This document shows, one piece after another, positions 51,149 to 59,894 of a stretch of 59,980 nt of DNA. Origin of the DNA: Lentzea terrae (lineage in GTDB: Bacteria; Actinomycetota; Actinomycetes; Mycobacteriales; Pseudonocardiaceae); assembly GCF_003265345.1 (NCBI RefSeq), contig NZ_QFWW01000025.1:1-59980 (forward strand), read 5' to 3'. Both the position numbers and the translations under genes were made by a program. Below the pieces are notes generated by a model that was not told the DNA's origin, made no database searches, and was given only the letters and a program-made list of their open reading frames with translations. The first letter of the stretch is position 1; every line of letters starts with the position of its first letter.

Positions 51149-52032
51149 CGTTCTGGACGTACCGCAGGCGCGACAACCTGGTCGGCTACCTGTTCGTCGC
51201 GCCCGCGTTGTTCGGCAGCCTCACGTTCGTGCTCATCCCGCTGGCGTTGGTGGGCTGGTACAGCCTCAACGAGTGGAACGTGCTCGGCGGCACGTTCGAG
51301 TTCATCGGCGCCGAGAACTACCAGCAACTGTTGAGCGACGAGAAGCTGCGGGACTCTCTCGTCGCCACCGCCTGGTTCGCCGCTGGTCTGGTGGTGCTGA
51401 ACCTGTCGCTGGCGTTGCTGCTCGCCGTGCTGCTGAACCAGAAACTCCGCGGCACCACCGTGTTCCGGACGTTGTTCTTCTCCCCCGTCCTGGTGTCGCT
51501 GGTGGCGTGGACCCTGGTCTGGCAACTGGTGCTGCAACCGGAGGGCAGCGTGAACGGCCTGCTCGGGTTCTTCGGCGTCGACGGCCCGAACTGGCTGCGC
51601 GGCGACTCGACCGCGATGATCTCGGTGATCGTCGTGCAGGTCATCAAGAACGTCGGCCTGAACATGGTGCTGTTCCTCGCGGCGCTGCAAGGCGTGCCCG
51701 CGCCGCTGTACGAGGCGGCGAAGATCGACGGCGCCGGTGTGTGGACCCGCTTCCGCCGCATCACGATCCCGTTGATCAGCCCCACCATCCTGCTGACGTC
51801 GATCATCACGATCGTCGGCTCGTTGCAGGTGTTCGCGCAGATCGCCGTGCTCACCCAGGGCGGCCCCGGCACGTCCACCACCGTATTGATCTACTACCTC
51901 TACCAGCAGGCGTTCCAGTTCCACCACTTCGGCTACGGCGCGACGCTCTCGGTGCTGCTGTTCGTCATCGTCGCCGCGTTGACCCTGCTGCAGTGGCAGA
52001 TGCGCCGGAAGTGGGTGCTGCATGAGCGGTGA
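51145..52032 (+). CDS. ABC sugar permease, MalF type
   Basis: The 295-residue membrane protein has six predicted spans and the EAA loop EAAKIDGAGVWTRFRRITIPLISP that contacts the ATPase. The GTG start overlaps the binding-protein stop. It pairs with the MalG-type permease, whose gene overlaps its 3' end by 11 bases. Confidence 0.93.
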   Translation: MTFWTYRRRDNLVGYLFVAPALFGSLTFVLIPLALVGWYSLNEWNVLGGTFEFIGAENYQQLLSDEKLRDSLVATAWFAAGLVVLNLSLALLLAVLLNQKLRGTTVFRTLFFSPVLVSLVAWTLVWQLVLQPEGSVNGLLGFFGVDGPNWLRGDSTAMISVIVVQVIKNVGLNMVLFLAALQGVPAPLYEAAKIDGAGVWTRFRRITIPLISPTILLTSIITIVGSLQVFAQIAVLTQGGPGTSTTVLIYYLYQQAFQFHHFGYGATLSVLLFVIVAALTLLQWQMRRKWVLHER

Positions 52033-52855
52033 CGTCAACAAGCGAAAGGTGGCGCTCTACGGACTTCTCTGCCTGCTGTGCGTGCCGTTCGTGTTCCCGA
52101 CGTGGTGGATGGTCACCTCGTCGATGAAGCCGATCAGCGAGATCTTCTCCGAGTCGCTGCTGCCGTCGGACTGGACGTTCTCCACCTACGAGCAGGTGTT
52201 CCGGATGCAGCCGTTCGGGCAGCAGTACTGGAACAGCCTCTACATCGCGGTGGTCGTCACGATCGGCACGATGGCCGTGGCGGCGCTGGCCGGCTACGCG
52301 TTCGCGCGCATCCGCTTCCCCGGCCAGAACGTGCTGTTCGTGGTGGTGCTGACGGGCCTGCTCATCCCGAGCGAGGTGACGATCGTGCCGCTGTTCCAGC
52401 TCTTCCAGTCGCTCGGCCTCACCAACACGCACTGGCCGCTGATCATCGTGCCGATCTTCGGGGCCCCGTGCGTGCTGGCGATCTTCATCATGCGCCAGTT
52501 CTTCATCGCGCTGCCGCCGGAACTGGAGGAGGCCGCGCGGATGGACGGGCTCGGGCGCGCCGGCATCTTCTACCGGGTGGCGCTGCCGCTGGCCAGGCCC
52601 GCTTTGGGTGCGGTCGCGATCTTCACGTTCCTGCACTCGTGGAACCTCTACCTGGAGCCGATCGTGTATCTGTCCACACCGGACATGTTCACGCTGCCGC
52701 AGGCGCTCACCCAGTTCGTGGACATCTACGGCGGTCCGATGTGGAACGTCCAGCTCGCCGCCGCCACGATGACCGCCGTGCCGATCCTTGTGGTGTTCGT
52801 GCTGGCGCAGCGGCAGTTCATCGAAGGTCTGGCGCACACCGGCGTGAAGGGGTGA
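52022..52855 (+). CDS. ABC sugar permease, MalG type
   Basis: The 277-residue protein has six membrane spans and the EAA loop EEAARMDGLGRAGIFYRVALPLARPAL. It is the second half of the translocation channel and the last gene of the operon. No ATPase gene follows, so the transporter must use a shared ATPase encoded elsewhere, as MsiK does for several Streptomyces importers. Confidence 0.93.
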   Translation: MSGDVNKRKVALYGLLCLLCVPFVFPTWWMVTSSMKPISEIFSESLLPSDWTFSTYEQVFRMQPFGQQYWNSLYIAVVVTIGTMAVAALAGYAFARIRFPGQNVLFVVVLTGLLIPSEVTIVPLFQLFQSLGLTNTHWPLIIVPIFGAPCVLAIFIMRQFFIALPPELEEAARMDGLGRAGIFYRVALPLARPALGAVAIFTFLHSWNLYLEPIVYLSTPDMFTLPQALTQFVDIYGGPMWNVQLAAATMTAVPILVVFVLAQRQFIEGLAHTGVKG

Positions 52856-52860
52856 CCGCT

Positions 52861-53864
52861 TCACTGGTGCAACGGCGTGACCGTGGCGTCCGGCTGGTCG
52901 TTGCGCACCAGCGCCTGCAACGGCAGTTCGGCGCTGCCACTCGCGTTGGTCTCGAGGTGCCGCAACATGATCCCCTCGCGCAACGCCCACGGACACACCC
53001 GCAGCCGCTCCACCCCGAGCGCGCTCATCGTGGCGTGCGCGACGACCGCCCCGGCCAGGATCTGCCGAGCTCTGGGTTGCGACACACCCCGCAACCGCGC
53101 CCGCTGCGCCGCCGACATCCGCGCCAGCCGCGGAATCCAGTCGCGGACGTCGTTCATCGTCAGCACACGGCGCACGAACGGGCCCTCGCGCTGCGGTGGC
53201 GCACCGGCCAACCGGGCCAGCTGCTTGAACGTCTTGGACGTGGCGACCACGTTGCGCGGCACGCTCTCCCAGCGCAGCCGGTCGACCACCTCGCTCAACG
53301 TCTCGCGCACGTACCGGCGCAGCGCCCTGACCTCCGACCGCTTCGGCGGATCGTGCGCCAGCATCGCGCGCGTCAGCCGCCCGGCGCCCAGAGGCATTCA
53401 CAACGCCAGGTCCGGGTCGGCGTCCCGGCCAGTGCGATCTCCATCGAGCCGCCGCCGATGTCGAACAGCAGCAACCGGCCGGCGGACCAGCCGTACCAGC
53501 GGTGCGCCGCCAGGTACGTCAGCCTGGCCTCCTGCTCACCGTCGAGGAACTGCGGCCGGATCCCGACGACCCGCTGGATGCGGTCGACGACCTCCTCGCG
53601 GTTCGTGGCGTCGCGCACCGCGGAGGTCGCGAACGGATACAGCTGGTCGACACCGTGTCAGCTGGCGGTGGTCACGGCGTCCCCCACCGCCCTGACCACC
53701 CGTTCGACGCCGTCGTCGCTGATGGACCCGTCCGGCAGGATCTCCTCGCCGAGCAGCGTGGGTTACTTCACCGCGTGCGCGGGCAACGGCGGCGCACCCC
53801 GCCGCACGTCCACGATCTGCAGCTGCGCGGAGTTCGATCCGATGTCGAGCACACCTAATCGCAT
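52861..53864 (-). pseudogene. Ppx/GppA phosphatase pseudogene
   Basis: Read from the ATG at 53862-53864 the frame gives MRLGVLDIGSNSAQLQIVDV, the N-terminus of exopolyphosphatase/guanosine pentaphosphatase proteins. A TAA (53763-53765) and a TGA (53658-53660) interrupt it; both sit where the family reads through. The frame continues through VDQLYPFATSAVRDATNREE and FDIGGGSMEIALAG, then shifts by one base near 53425. After the shift a third TGA (53398-53400) directly precedes MPLGAGRLTRAMLAHDPPKRSE, the C-terminal half, which ends at 52861. A functional protein would need all four lesions removed. Confidence 0.85.
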
Positions 53865-53877
53865 GCATCGCGCATAC

Positions 53878-53916
53878 CCGCTCGGGGTCCCGCCAACACT
53901 GCGGGACCCCGAGCGG
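53878..53916 (-). terminator. Strong hairpin terminator after the 2-MIB operon
   Basis: A perfect 16-bp stem (arms 53878-53893 and 53901-53916, starting CCGCTCGGGG) with a 7-base loop CAACACT touches the stop codon of the terpene synthase gene. No U-tract is seen, as is usual in actinomycetes. Confidence 0.85.
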
Positions 53917-54981
53917 CTACTTGTAGCGCGGATGCGTGGTGTGCCATTCGAAGCCGCCGCCCATCCAGGCCTTGGTGCCCTTCAGGAACCGGTGCAGCTC
54001 CACCGACGGAACCGCCAGCAGCGCCTTGTGCCCGGCCTCGAAGTCGCGCACCAGCTGGTTGTGCAGCTCCACGGTCCGGGCAGTGGCCTCGGCGATCGAG
54101 CACTCCCGGTCCGCCGCGATCTGCAGCACCATGTTGCACACCGGTTTCTCGTCGGCGGCGTCCTTCTCCACCGACACCAGGTCGTTGACCATCACCGACG
54201 CCGTGCCCGCGGCGGTCAGCAGTTGCCGCACGCGCGGGTCGTAGTACAGCGGCGCGGGCAGCTCGTAGCCGCCGACCGCGTCGATCAGCGTCATCGACGT
54301 GTAGAAGGTGTCGTGCTGCCTGGTCGCGAGGTACTGCCAGGCCGGCGGGTAGTTGCCGGTGTGCCGCCACGCCGCGTAGGCGCTCCACGACACGAACATC
54401 GCGAACGTCGAGTAGCAGACCCGTTGCACCACAGTGGGTGTGCTGCGTGACGACAGGTGCGCGATGCCCGACCGCAGGCCCACCAGCACCGGGTCGGCGG
54501 CCAGGACCTCCTCCAGTTCCTCGGTGAACTCGGCGGCGGGCGCCACCGGGTCCATCGCGGCCATGGCCAGTGCCAGCCGCGGTGGCAGCTCGGCCGGGAT
54601 CGCGCCCATCTCCGTGCTGTCGGCGTACAGGTCGTCGGCCGCCCACCACGCCGCGTTGAGCTTCGCGGCGATCAGCAGCTGTTCGACGTCGTCGGTGTCC
54701 ACGTGGGTGAGCACGGCGAGACGGCCGAACTTGCCGCCCAGGAACCGTTCCGGCTCCTCGAAACCGCACCCCTCCGCCCACCCGACGAGCCGCTCGTCGA
54801 CCGCGGCGGCCAGCAGGTCGTCCTCGCGCTCCACCACCGGGACGTAAAGAGCGGGCGCCGTGCCGTCACCCCACGGACGTTCCGCGTAGCCGGGCACCGG
54901 TGGCAGGTCGACGGCCTCGGGCCGCCCGAGCCGGGCAGCAGAAGTGCCCAGCCCGGACGGCCCGGAAAGCAGGTTGCTCAT
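53917..54981 (-). CDS. 2-Methylisoborneol synthase
   Basis: The 354-residue class I terpene synthase carries the Asp-rich Mg motif DDLYAD (residues 116-121) and the NSE motif NDLVSVEKD (266-274). It resembles the 2-methylisoborneol synthase family, which turns 2-methyl-GPP into the earthy odorant 2-MIB. A proline-rich N-terminus (about 20-50) is normal for these enzymes. The ATG at 54979-54981 overlaps the methyltransferase stop by one base (TGATG), so the two enzymes are coupled. Streptomyces gene sets often include a cyclic-nucleotide-binding protein; none is seen here. Confidence 0.93.
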   Translation of the reverse strand: MSNLLSGPSGLGTSAARLGRPEAVDLPPVPGYAERPWGDGTAPALYVPVVEREDDLLAAAVDERLVGWAEGCGFEEPERFLGGKFGRLAVLTHVDTDDVEQLLIAAKLNAAWWAADDLYADSTEMGAIPAELPPRLALAMAAMDPVAPAAEFTEELEEVLAADPVLVGLRSGIAHLSSRSTPTVVQRVCYSTFAMFVSWSAYAAWRHTGNYPPAWQYLATRQHDTFYTSMTLIDAVGGYELPAPLYYDPRVRQLLTAAGTASVMVNDLVSVEKDAADEKPVCNMVLQIAADRECSIAEATARTVELHNQLVRDFEAGHKALLAVPSVELHRFLKGTKAWMGGGFEWHTTHPRYK

Positions 54982-55823
54982 CAGACGCGGTCCGCCGCGA
55001 TCAAGAGGTAGTGGAACGAGCCCTCTTTGTACGCGGTGAGGAACGGGTCCTCGATGCCGGTCGCGACCGACGACTTCGCGCGCAGCTCCCAGTACGGGAT
55101 GGTGTCCGGCGTCAGGTCGACCACGCTGATCGGCACGAACCCGTTGTCCGCCAGGGCCTTGAAGTACTCGCTGCGCGGGTGGATGTTGCAGATGTAGTGC
55201 TGGTCGATCTGGCTGACCGCGCGCGAACGGCCGCCGGTCAGGTCGTTGTAGCAGCCGGTGATGCAGACGTACCGGCCGCCGGGCGCGATCAGCCGCGCGA
55301 ACTCGCCGTACAGCTGCTGGAGGTCCACGTACATCGTGGTCTCGTTGGTCCAGATGCCGTTCAACGAGCCGGTCTCGAAGCCGGTGTCGAGCATGTTCTT
55401 GAAGTGGAACCGGACCTGGTCCGCGACACCGCGTTCGACGGCCTGGTTGTTCGCGAACGCCACCTGCTGCTCGGAGATGCTCACGCCGTCGACCCGGCAG
55501 CCGAACCGGGCGTTGGCCATGAAGCTCGTGCCGCCGCGGCCGGAACCGCCGTCCATCAGGTGGCCGCCGATCGGGATGTCGGCGAAGGCGTCGAGCAGCA
55601 CCTCGGCCTGCGCGGTCTCCAACCGGTGCATCTCGGCGATGATCGCGTCGTCGCCCATCTCCAGCACGGCCGGGTCGTACGCACCTAGTCCGTAGTGGTG
55701 GTGGTAAAGACCGTCGACCTCACCGAGCTTGATGTTGACCGGGTCCTTCTCCTTGTTCCAGTAGTCCGCGACGGAACGCTGGTAGTCGGTGCGCAGAACC
55801 GGCTTCACAGTGGGGCTCGCCAT
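54981..55823 (-). CDS. Geranyl diphosphate 2-C-methyltransferase
   Basis: The 280-residue SAM-dependent enzyme methylates GPP at C2 to give 2-methyl-GPP for the next enzyme. Seen in the sequence: VADYWNKEKDPVNIKLGEVDGLYHHHYG near the N-terminus, the SAM loop HLMDGGSGRGGTSFM near residue 100, and WTNETTMYVDLQQLYGEFARL. All are typical of the family. The ATG at 55821-55823 follows AGGA. The open frame extends 122 codons further upstream, but those residues have no similarity to the family and fall in the promoter region. Confidence 0.93.
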   Translation of the reverse strand: MASPTVKPVLRTDYQRSVADYWNKEKDPVNIKLGEVDGLYHHHYGLGAYDPAVLEMGDDAIIAEMHRLETAQAEVLLDAFADIPIGGHLMDGGSGRGGTSFMANARFGCRVDGVSISEQQVAFANNQAVERGVADQVRFHFKNMLDTGFETGSLNGIWTNETTMYVDLQQLYGEFARLIAPGGRYVCITGCYNDLTGGRSRAVSQIDQHYICNIHPRSEYFKALADNGFVPISVVDLTPDTIPYWELRAKSSVATGIEDPFLTAYKEGSFHYLLIAADRV

Positions 55824-56237
55824 GATCCTGTGGTGCTCCTGTTCGTTGGAACGCTCACTGCCGAACAGCAACCGACCTTTGCAGCCTTTGGCCCAGGCGG
55901 CGATCCGCCGATCAGGGGTTGGTTCGGACACGAACGGGTGCGCCGGAGGGTGCATCAGGGTGCTCTCCCTGCCCCGCACTACCCCGCCGATACCCCCACT
56001 TTCGTGCGTTCTCTGCGTCCATCCGGATGACAGAAGAGGCAAGATTCCATGCCACAGGGAAGAAGTCCCGGCACTCCGGCCCGCGGCACGGGCAGGCCCA
56101 CCTTGGTGTCCGAACGGGCAACAATCCGTCAGTGAAAACCATTTCAGGATTCCCTTTTTCAAGAATGTGAATGTTTGACACATATGCAACCTTCGACTAC
56201 AAAGAAATGGCCCCGCCCTGCCGAACGAGGGTTGTCA
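55824..56237. other. Divergent promoter region between the 2-MIB operon and the beta-helix gene
   Basis: These 414 bases hold no convincing gene. The part from about 56110 to 56240 is clearly richer in A and T than the surroundings, as expected for promoters on both strands. One promoter toward the beta-helix gene is described separately; none could be fixed for the 2-MIB operon. Confidence 0.6.
56175..56203 (+). promoter_or_regulatory. Sigma-70-type promoter for the beta-helix gene
   Basis: A consensus -35 box TTGACA (56175-56180), a 17-base spacer and the -10 box TACAAA (56198-56203) would start transcription near 56210, about 28 bases before the ATG. This is an unusually good housekeeping-type promoter for this window. 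Confidence 0.6.
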
Positions 56238-58685
56238 ATGATGCGAACCTCCACCTCTCTGCTAACCCTGCTCTTAATCGGTTCACTCGCCGTTCCGGCA
56301 ACCACTGCGACTGCCGCACCTGCGCTGACCGGATTAGATGTCTCTTCAGGAAACCGGCGTTCACCTATTTCCGGCCTGTACGACTGGTCGAAAGCGGGGT
56401 ATCGCGGCAATGGCGTGCTACCCGGAAACAATGAGCTGAACCCGAGCGCGAGTTGTCAGATCACGGCTGCCGAACTCGCCTCGCAGTTCAACGTCAAGCC
56501 GAATGACTCGGCCGACGACACCGCCGGGCTGCAGGCCGCCGTCGACTCGATCCGGACGCAGTGCTCGCCGAGCGCGAGCTATTCGAAGCTGAGCCTCATC
56601 ACCCTGCCGGCCGGTGAGCTCAGGGTGTCGAAGGAGGTCCACGTCGACGCCGACTACCTGATCATCAGGGGTGCCGGCGCCACCACCACCAGGGTCGTCT
56701 ACTCCCCTGACGCCACCACCCGTTACGACGCGCTCACGCCGGACGGGTCGGACTGGGACGAGGACGGGATGACGTTCGGGCAGGGCAAGGGCGGCTGGCT
56801 GTGGCCGGGCCGCGGCCTGTTCCGGGTGCAGTCGCGCGGCGTGCACACCAGCTACGCGAGCGACTACGCCTCGGCGCCGGAGAACCGCAAGGACATCTTC
56901 GAGGGCACGATCAACGTGCACTGGAAGGCGGGCGCGAAGGTCAAGGTCGCCGCGAAGGCCGGTGACCGGATCATCCAGGTCCAGTCCGTCACGAACATCA
57001 AGGCGGGCACGCTGGTCAACGTCCGCGCCGCCAACTCGGTCAAGTTCTACGAGCAGCAGTTCGCGACCGGAACGACGTATCCCTTGCTGAACATGCACAT
57101 GCGCCAGCAGATCTTCACCGTCACCTCGGTCTCCGGCACGACGGTCACGCTCGACAAGCCGCTGGAGTTCGACGTGCCGGTCAACTCCACCTCGGACGGT
57201 TCACCGGCGATCGGCGGGGCGACCTACGACTCCAAGGTGTCGCCGCTGGTGGACCCGGTCCTCGGCGTCGGGTTCGAGAACTTCGGCTTCACGCAGGCGA
57301 TGCCGAACCTCGACCCCGCCGAGGCCGTCAACAACTACGGCAACATGGCTCCGGCCGACGAGATGCACGGCATCGTCTTCAAGTGGGCGGCGAACTCGTG
57401 GGTGAAGGGCATCCGCGCGGACATGACCGGGTCGCACCCGATCGTCACCGAGGAGGCCAAGAACCTGCAGATCGTCGACAACCACCTCGACGGCTCGTGG
57501 AACAAGGGCAAGGGCGGCAACGGCTACTTCCGCGGCTCGCGGGTGTGGGACTCGCTCTACGCCGGCAACACCTCGCGCAACCTGCGGCACTTCACCTTTC
57601 AATGGTCCGCGTCCGGCAACGTCGTGGTGGGCAACGACTTCGACTCCGACCTGAACCTGCACGGCGGCTGGGAGCGCAACAACCTGTTCGAGCTCAACAC
57701 GGTGCGCGTCTCCTACGCCCATCGCTCGGGCAACTGCCGCGCGAACTGCGGTGAGGAAGGCGGCGGCGGGCCCGACGACTCGAACTGGTTCCCGATCTGG
57801 TGGGGCGCCGGGAAGAAGGCCGTGAAGTGGTCAGGTGCCACCGGGCCGCGCAACGTCTTCTTCAACAACGAGATGACCAAGCAACTGTCCACCGGCGGCG
57901 CTTACGAGCCGTACTACCCGGACCGCCAGCGGATCTACCAGTTCGGCTGGAACGGCAGCGCGTACCAGCACCTCGACGTCGACGGCACGGCCATCGCGGA
58001 CTGGGCGAAGAACGAGCAGCGCGACTACACCGGCGGTCACGGCGTGGACGCCACTCGCACGGACTCGGCCCGGTCGCTCTTCCTCAAGACCGTTCCCGGC
58101 ACTCCCGTCGAGGAGACGCCGGCAACCGTGACGACCGCGGAACAGCTGAAGGCCGCACTGGCCAACGCGAAACCCGGCGAGACGATCACGCTGGCACCCG
58201 GCACGTACCGCGGCTCGTTCGTGACCACGAAGGCGGGCACGGCGAGCGCGCCGATCACGCTCGCCGGCCCGTCGACCGCCGTGCTGATCAACGACGGCCC
58301 GTCCGGCACGGCACCGCCCTGCCCGGTGCCGACCGCGGGCTGGGACTCGGGCTACGGCCTGTGGCTGTTCAACGCGCCCCACTGGAACCTCACGGGGTTC
58401 AGCGCCACGGAGTCCAAGAAGGGCGTCGTCCTCGACAACTCCCACCACGTCACGATCGACGGCGTGCGGGTGAGCAGGACCGACGAGGAGGGCGTGCACT
58501 TCCGGCGCTCGTCCGCGGACGGCGTCATCAAGAACTCCACGATCACCGACGCCGGCCTGGTGCAGCAGGGGTACGGCGAGGGCGTCTACATCGGATCGGC
58601 GAACTCGAACTGGGCCTGCCACGGCAACTCCGCACGGCGCAGATGGCTCGCATGCGACGCGAACGAGGTCAGGTCAGCGGCGTGA
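56238..58685 (+). CDS. Secreted right-handed beta-helix protein, probably C-terminally truncated
   Basis: The 815-residue product starts with a Sec signal (MMRTSTSLLTLLLIGSLAVPATTATA). The first domain (about 70-590) has pectate-lyase-type beta-helix turns: DDTAGLQAAVDS, LIIRGAGATTTRVV, NLQIVDNHLDGSW, VVVGNDFDSDLNL. A second beta-helix starts near 620 (TTAEQLKAALANAKPGETITLAPGTYRGSF) like polysaccharide lyase family 6 type repeats. The last 16 residues after SANSNWACHGNS (ARRRWLACDANEVRSAA) look unlike the helix and overlap the converging SMI1 gene, so the C-terminus seems lost to a frameshift or deletion near 58630. Substrate is unknown. Confidence 0.75.
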   Translation: MMRTSTSLLTLLLIGSLAVPATTATAAPALTGLDVSSGNRRSPISGLYDWSKAGYRGNGVLPGNNELNPSASCQITAAELASQFNVKPNDSADDTAGLQAAVDSIRTQCSPSASYSKLSLITLPAGELRVSKEVHVDADYLIIRGAGATTTRVVYSPDATTRYDALTPDGSDWDEDGMTFGQGKGGWLWPGRGLFRVQSRGVHTSYASDYASAPENRKDIFEGTINVHWKAGAKVKVAAKAGDRIIQVQSVTNIKAGTLVNVRAANSVKFYEQQFATGTTYPLLNMHMRQQIFTVTSVSGTTVTLDKPLEFDVPVNSTSDGSPAIGGATYDSKVSPLVDPVLGVGFENFGFTQAMPNLDPAEAVNNYGNMAPADEMHGIVFKWAANSWVKGIRADMTGSHPIVTEEAKNLQIVDNHLDGSWNKGKGGNGYFRGSRVWDSLYAGNTSRNLRHFTFQWSASGNVVVGNDFDSDLNLHGGWERNNLFELNTVRVSYAHRSGNCRANCGEEGGGGPDDSNWFPIWWGAGKKAVKWSGATGPRNVFFNNEMTKQLSTGGAYEPYYPDRQRIYQFGWNGSAYQHLDVDGTAIADWAKNEQRDYTGGHGVDATRTDSARSLFLKTVPGTPVEETPATVTTAEQLKAALANAKPGETITLAPGTYRGSFVTTKAGTASAPITLAGPSTAVLINDGPSGTAPPCPVPTAGWDSGYGLWLFNAPHWNLTGFSATESKKGVVLDNSHHVTIDGVRVSRTDEEGVHFRRSSADGVIKNSTITDAGLVQQGYGEGVYIGSANSNWACHGNSARRRWLACDANEVRSAA

Positions 58686-59778
58686 ACGTTGGCGCGCCCC
58701 GCCAAGGTGTTGTCCGGCCGAGCGCGAACCCAGCTCCCTCGGCGGTGGCGTACTTGAGCAGCAGCGAGCTGAAGGAGAGTCCTGCGTGCAGCTGATATCC
58801 GAGCACGTCCGGGTCTGCCAGCACTGTTCCCCAGCTGTCGGGGTTGTCTGGCTGGAGCGGTACCCAGCCACAGGTCCAGCCGTCGGCCGTCCATCCCCAC
58901 GGGATCATGCCGTCCGGCTCGGGGATCACCGGGACGCACAGCTGTGGTGGACGTACCGGGTTGGCCACTGCCTTGCGGTACGTCCGTTCGATCAGTGCGG
59001 GGATCTCTTCTGGGCTCACCACGGTGATGTCGCAGAACGTGCCGCGCCCGTAGATCTCCATGAAGGCCCGGTAGTCCGCGGGCAGTTCTCCGCCCAACTG
59101 CTGCTGCAAGGTCACCCAGTCGATCGACCGCCGTGGCGCGGTGGGAGGTACGAGTTCGGCCAGCGCTGCACTGGCGTCATACGGCTGCTCATCGACGAAC
59201 CCTGCCGGAACCCACACCGGAGTGGACGGCGCTGCAGCGGGTTCAGCCTGCGGTGTCGGCGCGAAGTTGGGCTCACCGCCGAGGTCGATGTCGTACGGAG
59301 CACCATCGAAGCGTCCGGACACGACGTCGTCCAGAAAACCGCAGACAGGGCCCTCGTGGTTCGCCCAGTGCTCGAACTCCGGATGTGCCACCACGATCGG
59401 CCATTTGTCCGGATCATCACCTTCGGTGAGCCAGAACAACAAACCGTCACGATGCGACACACCCCACGGCAGCAGGCCACCGGGCTCAGGGAAGATCGGG
59501 TATGGGAACCGGCCTGGCTCGTCCTGGCGCCAGGCGCGCATGTCCTCCAGGCGGTACTCGTAGTAGCCGAGGTACTCGGTGGGCGGCGAGTTCACTGCGC
59601 CAGGTCGGATGAGTTCGACGAAGCCCTGGAAGGTCCCTTCGGGGAAGATCTCCACGAGCGCCTTGTAGTCGTTGGGCAGCGTCAGCCCGATGGATGACTC
59701 GACCGCTGCCCAGTCGTAGTGGTTCACAGGCCCGCCCTTGACGCCGAGACGCGCCGCGAGGTCCTCGGCACAACCCAT
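58669..59778 (-). CDS. Two-domain SMI1/KNR4 family protein
   Basis: The 369-residue protein contains two SMI1/KNR4 domains. The first (about 20-165) has DWAAVESSIGLTLPNDYKALVEIFPEGTF and GLLPWGVSHRDGLLFWL; the second (about 220-355) has DWVTLQQQLGGELPADYRAFMEIYGRGTF and GMIPWGWTADGWTCGWV. A Pro/Ala-rich linker joins them. The ATG at 59776-59778 follows GGAGCGG. SMI1 proteins often act as immunity proteins against toxins, but no toxin gene is beside it; an IS3-type remnant lies just upstream. Confidence 0.85.
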   Translation of the reverse strand: MGCAEDLAARLGVKGGPVNHYDWAAVESSIGLTLPNDYKALVEIFPEGTFQGFVELIRPGAVNSPPTEYLGYYEYRLEDMRAWRQDEPGRFPYPIFPEPGGLLPWGVSHRDGLLFWLTEGDDPDKWPIVVAHPEFEHWANHEGPVCGFLDDVVSGRFDGAPYDIDLGGEPNFAPTPQAEPAAAPSTPVWVPAGFVDEQPYDASAALAELVPPTAPRRSIDWVTLQQQLGGELPADYRAFMEIYGRGTFCDITVVSPEEIPALIERTYRKAVANPVRPPQLCVPVIPEPDGMIPWGWTADGWTCGWVPLQPDNPDSWGTVLADPDVLGYQLHAGLSFSSLLLKYATAEGAGFALGRTTPWRGAPTFTPLT

Positions 59779-59820
59779 CAGAACCGCTCCTTCTCGTCGT
59801 TGCACCGGCCAACCTACGCG

Positions 59821-59859
59821 ACCAGGTGTGCCTCGGCATTCGGCCGAGGCACACCTGGT
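59821..59859. terminator. Strong hairpin, 17-bp stem
   Basis: A perfect 17-bp inverted repeat (ACCAGGTGTGCCTCGGC and its complement) with a 5-base loop lies between the SMI1 gene start and the IS3-type remnant. It would stop transcription entering from either side. Confidence 0.8.
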
Positions 59860-59894
59860 GTCAGCTATCTGTTTAGGATCGTTTGGTTGATCAC

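Noticed and set aside
53373..53868. Separate short genes in place of a pseudogene
   Set aside because: The fragments join into one Ppx/GppA outline across frames and stops, so they are pieces of a single broken gene.
55824..56189. N-terminal extension of 122 residues on the GPP methyltransferase
   Set aside because: The extension lacks family similarity, has odd composition and lies in the A/T-richer promoter region; the ATG at 55823 gives the normal family length.
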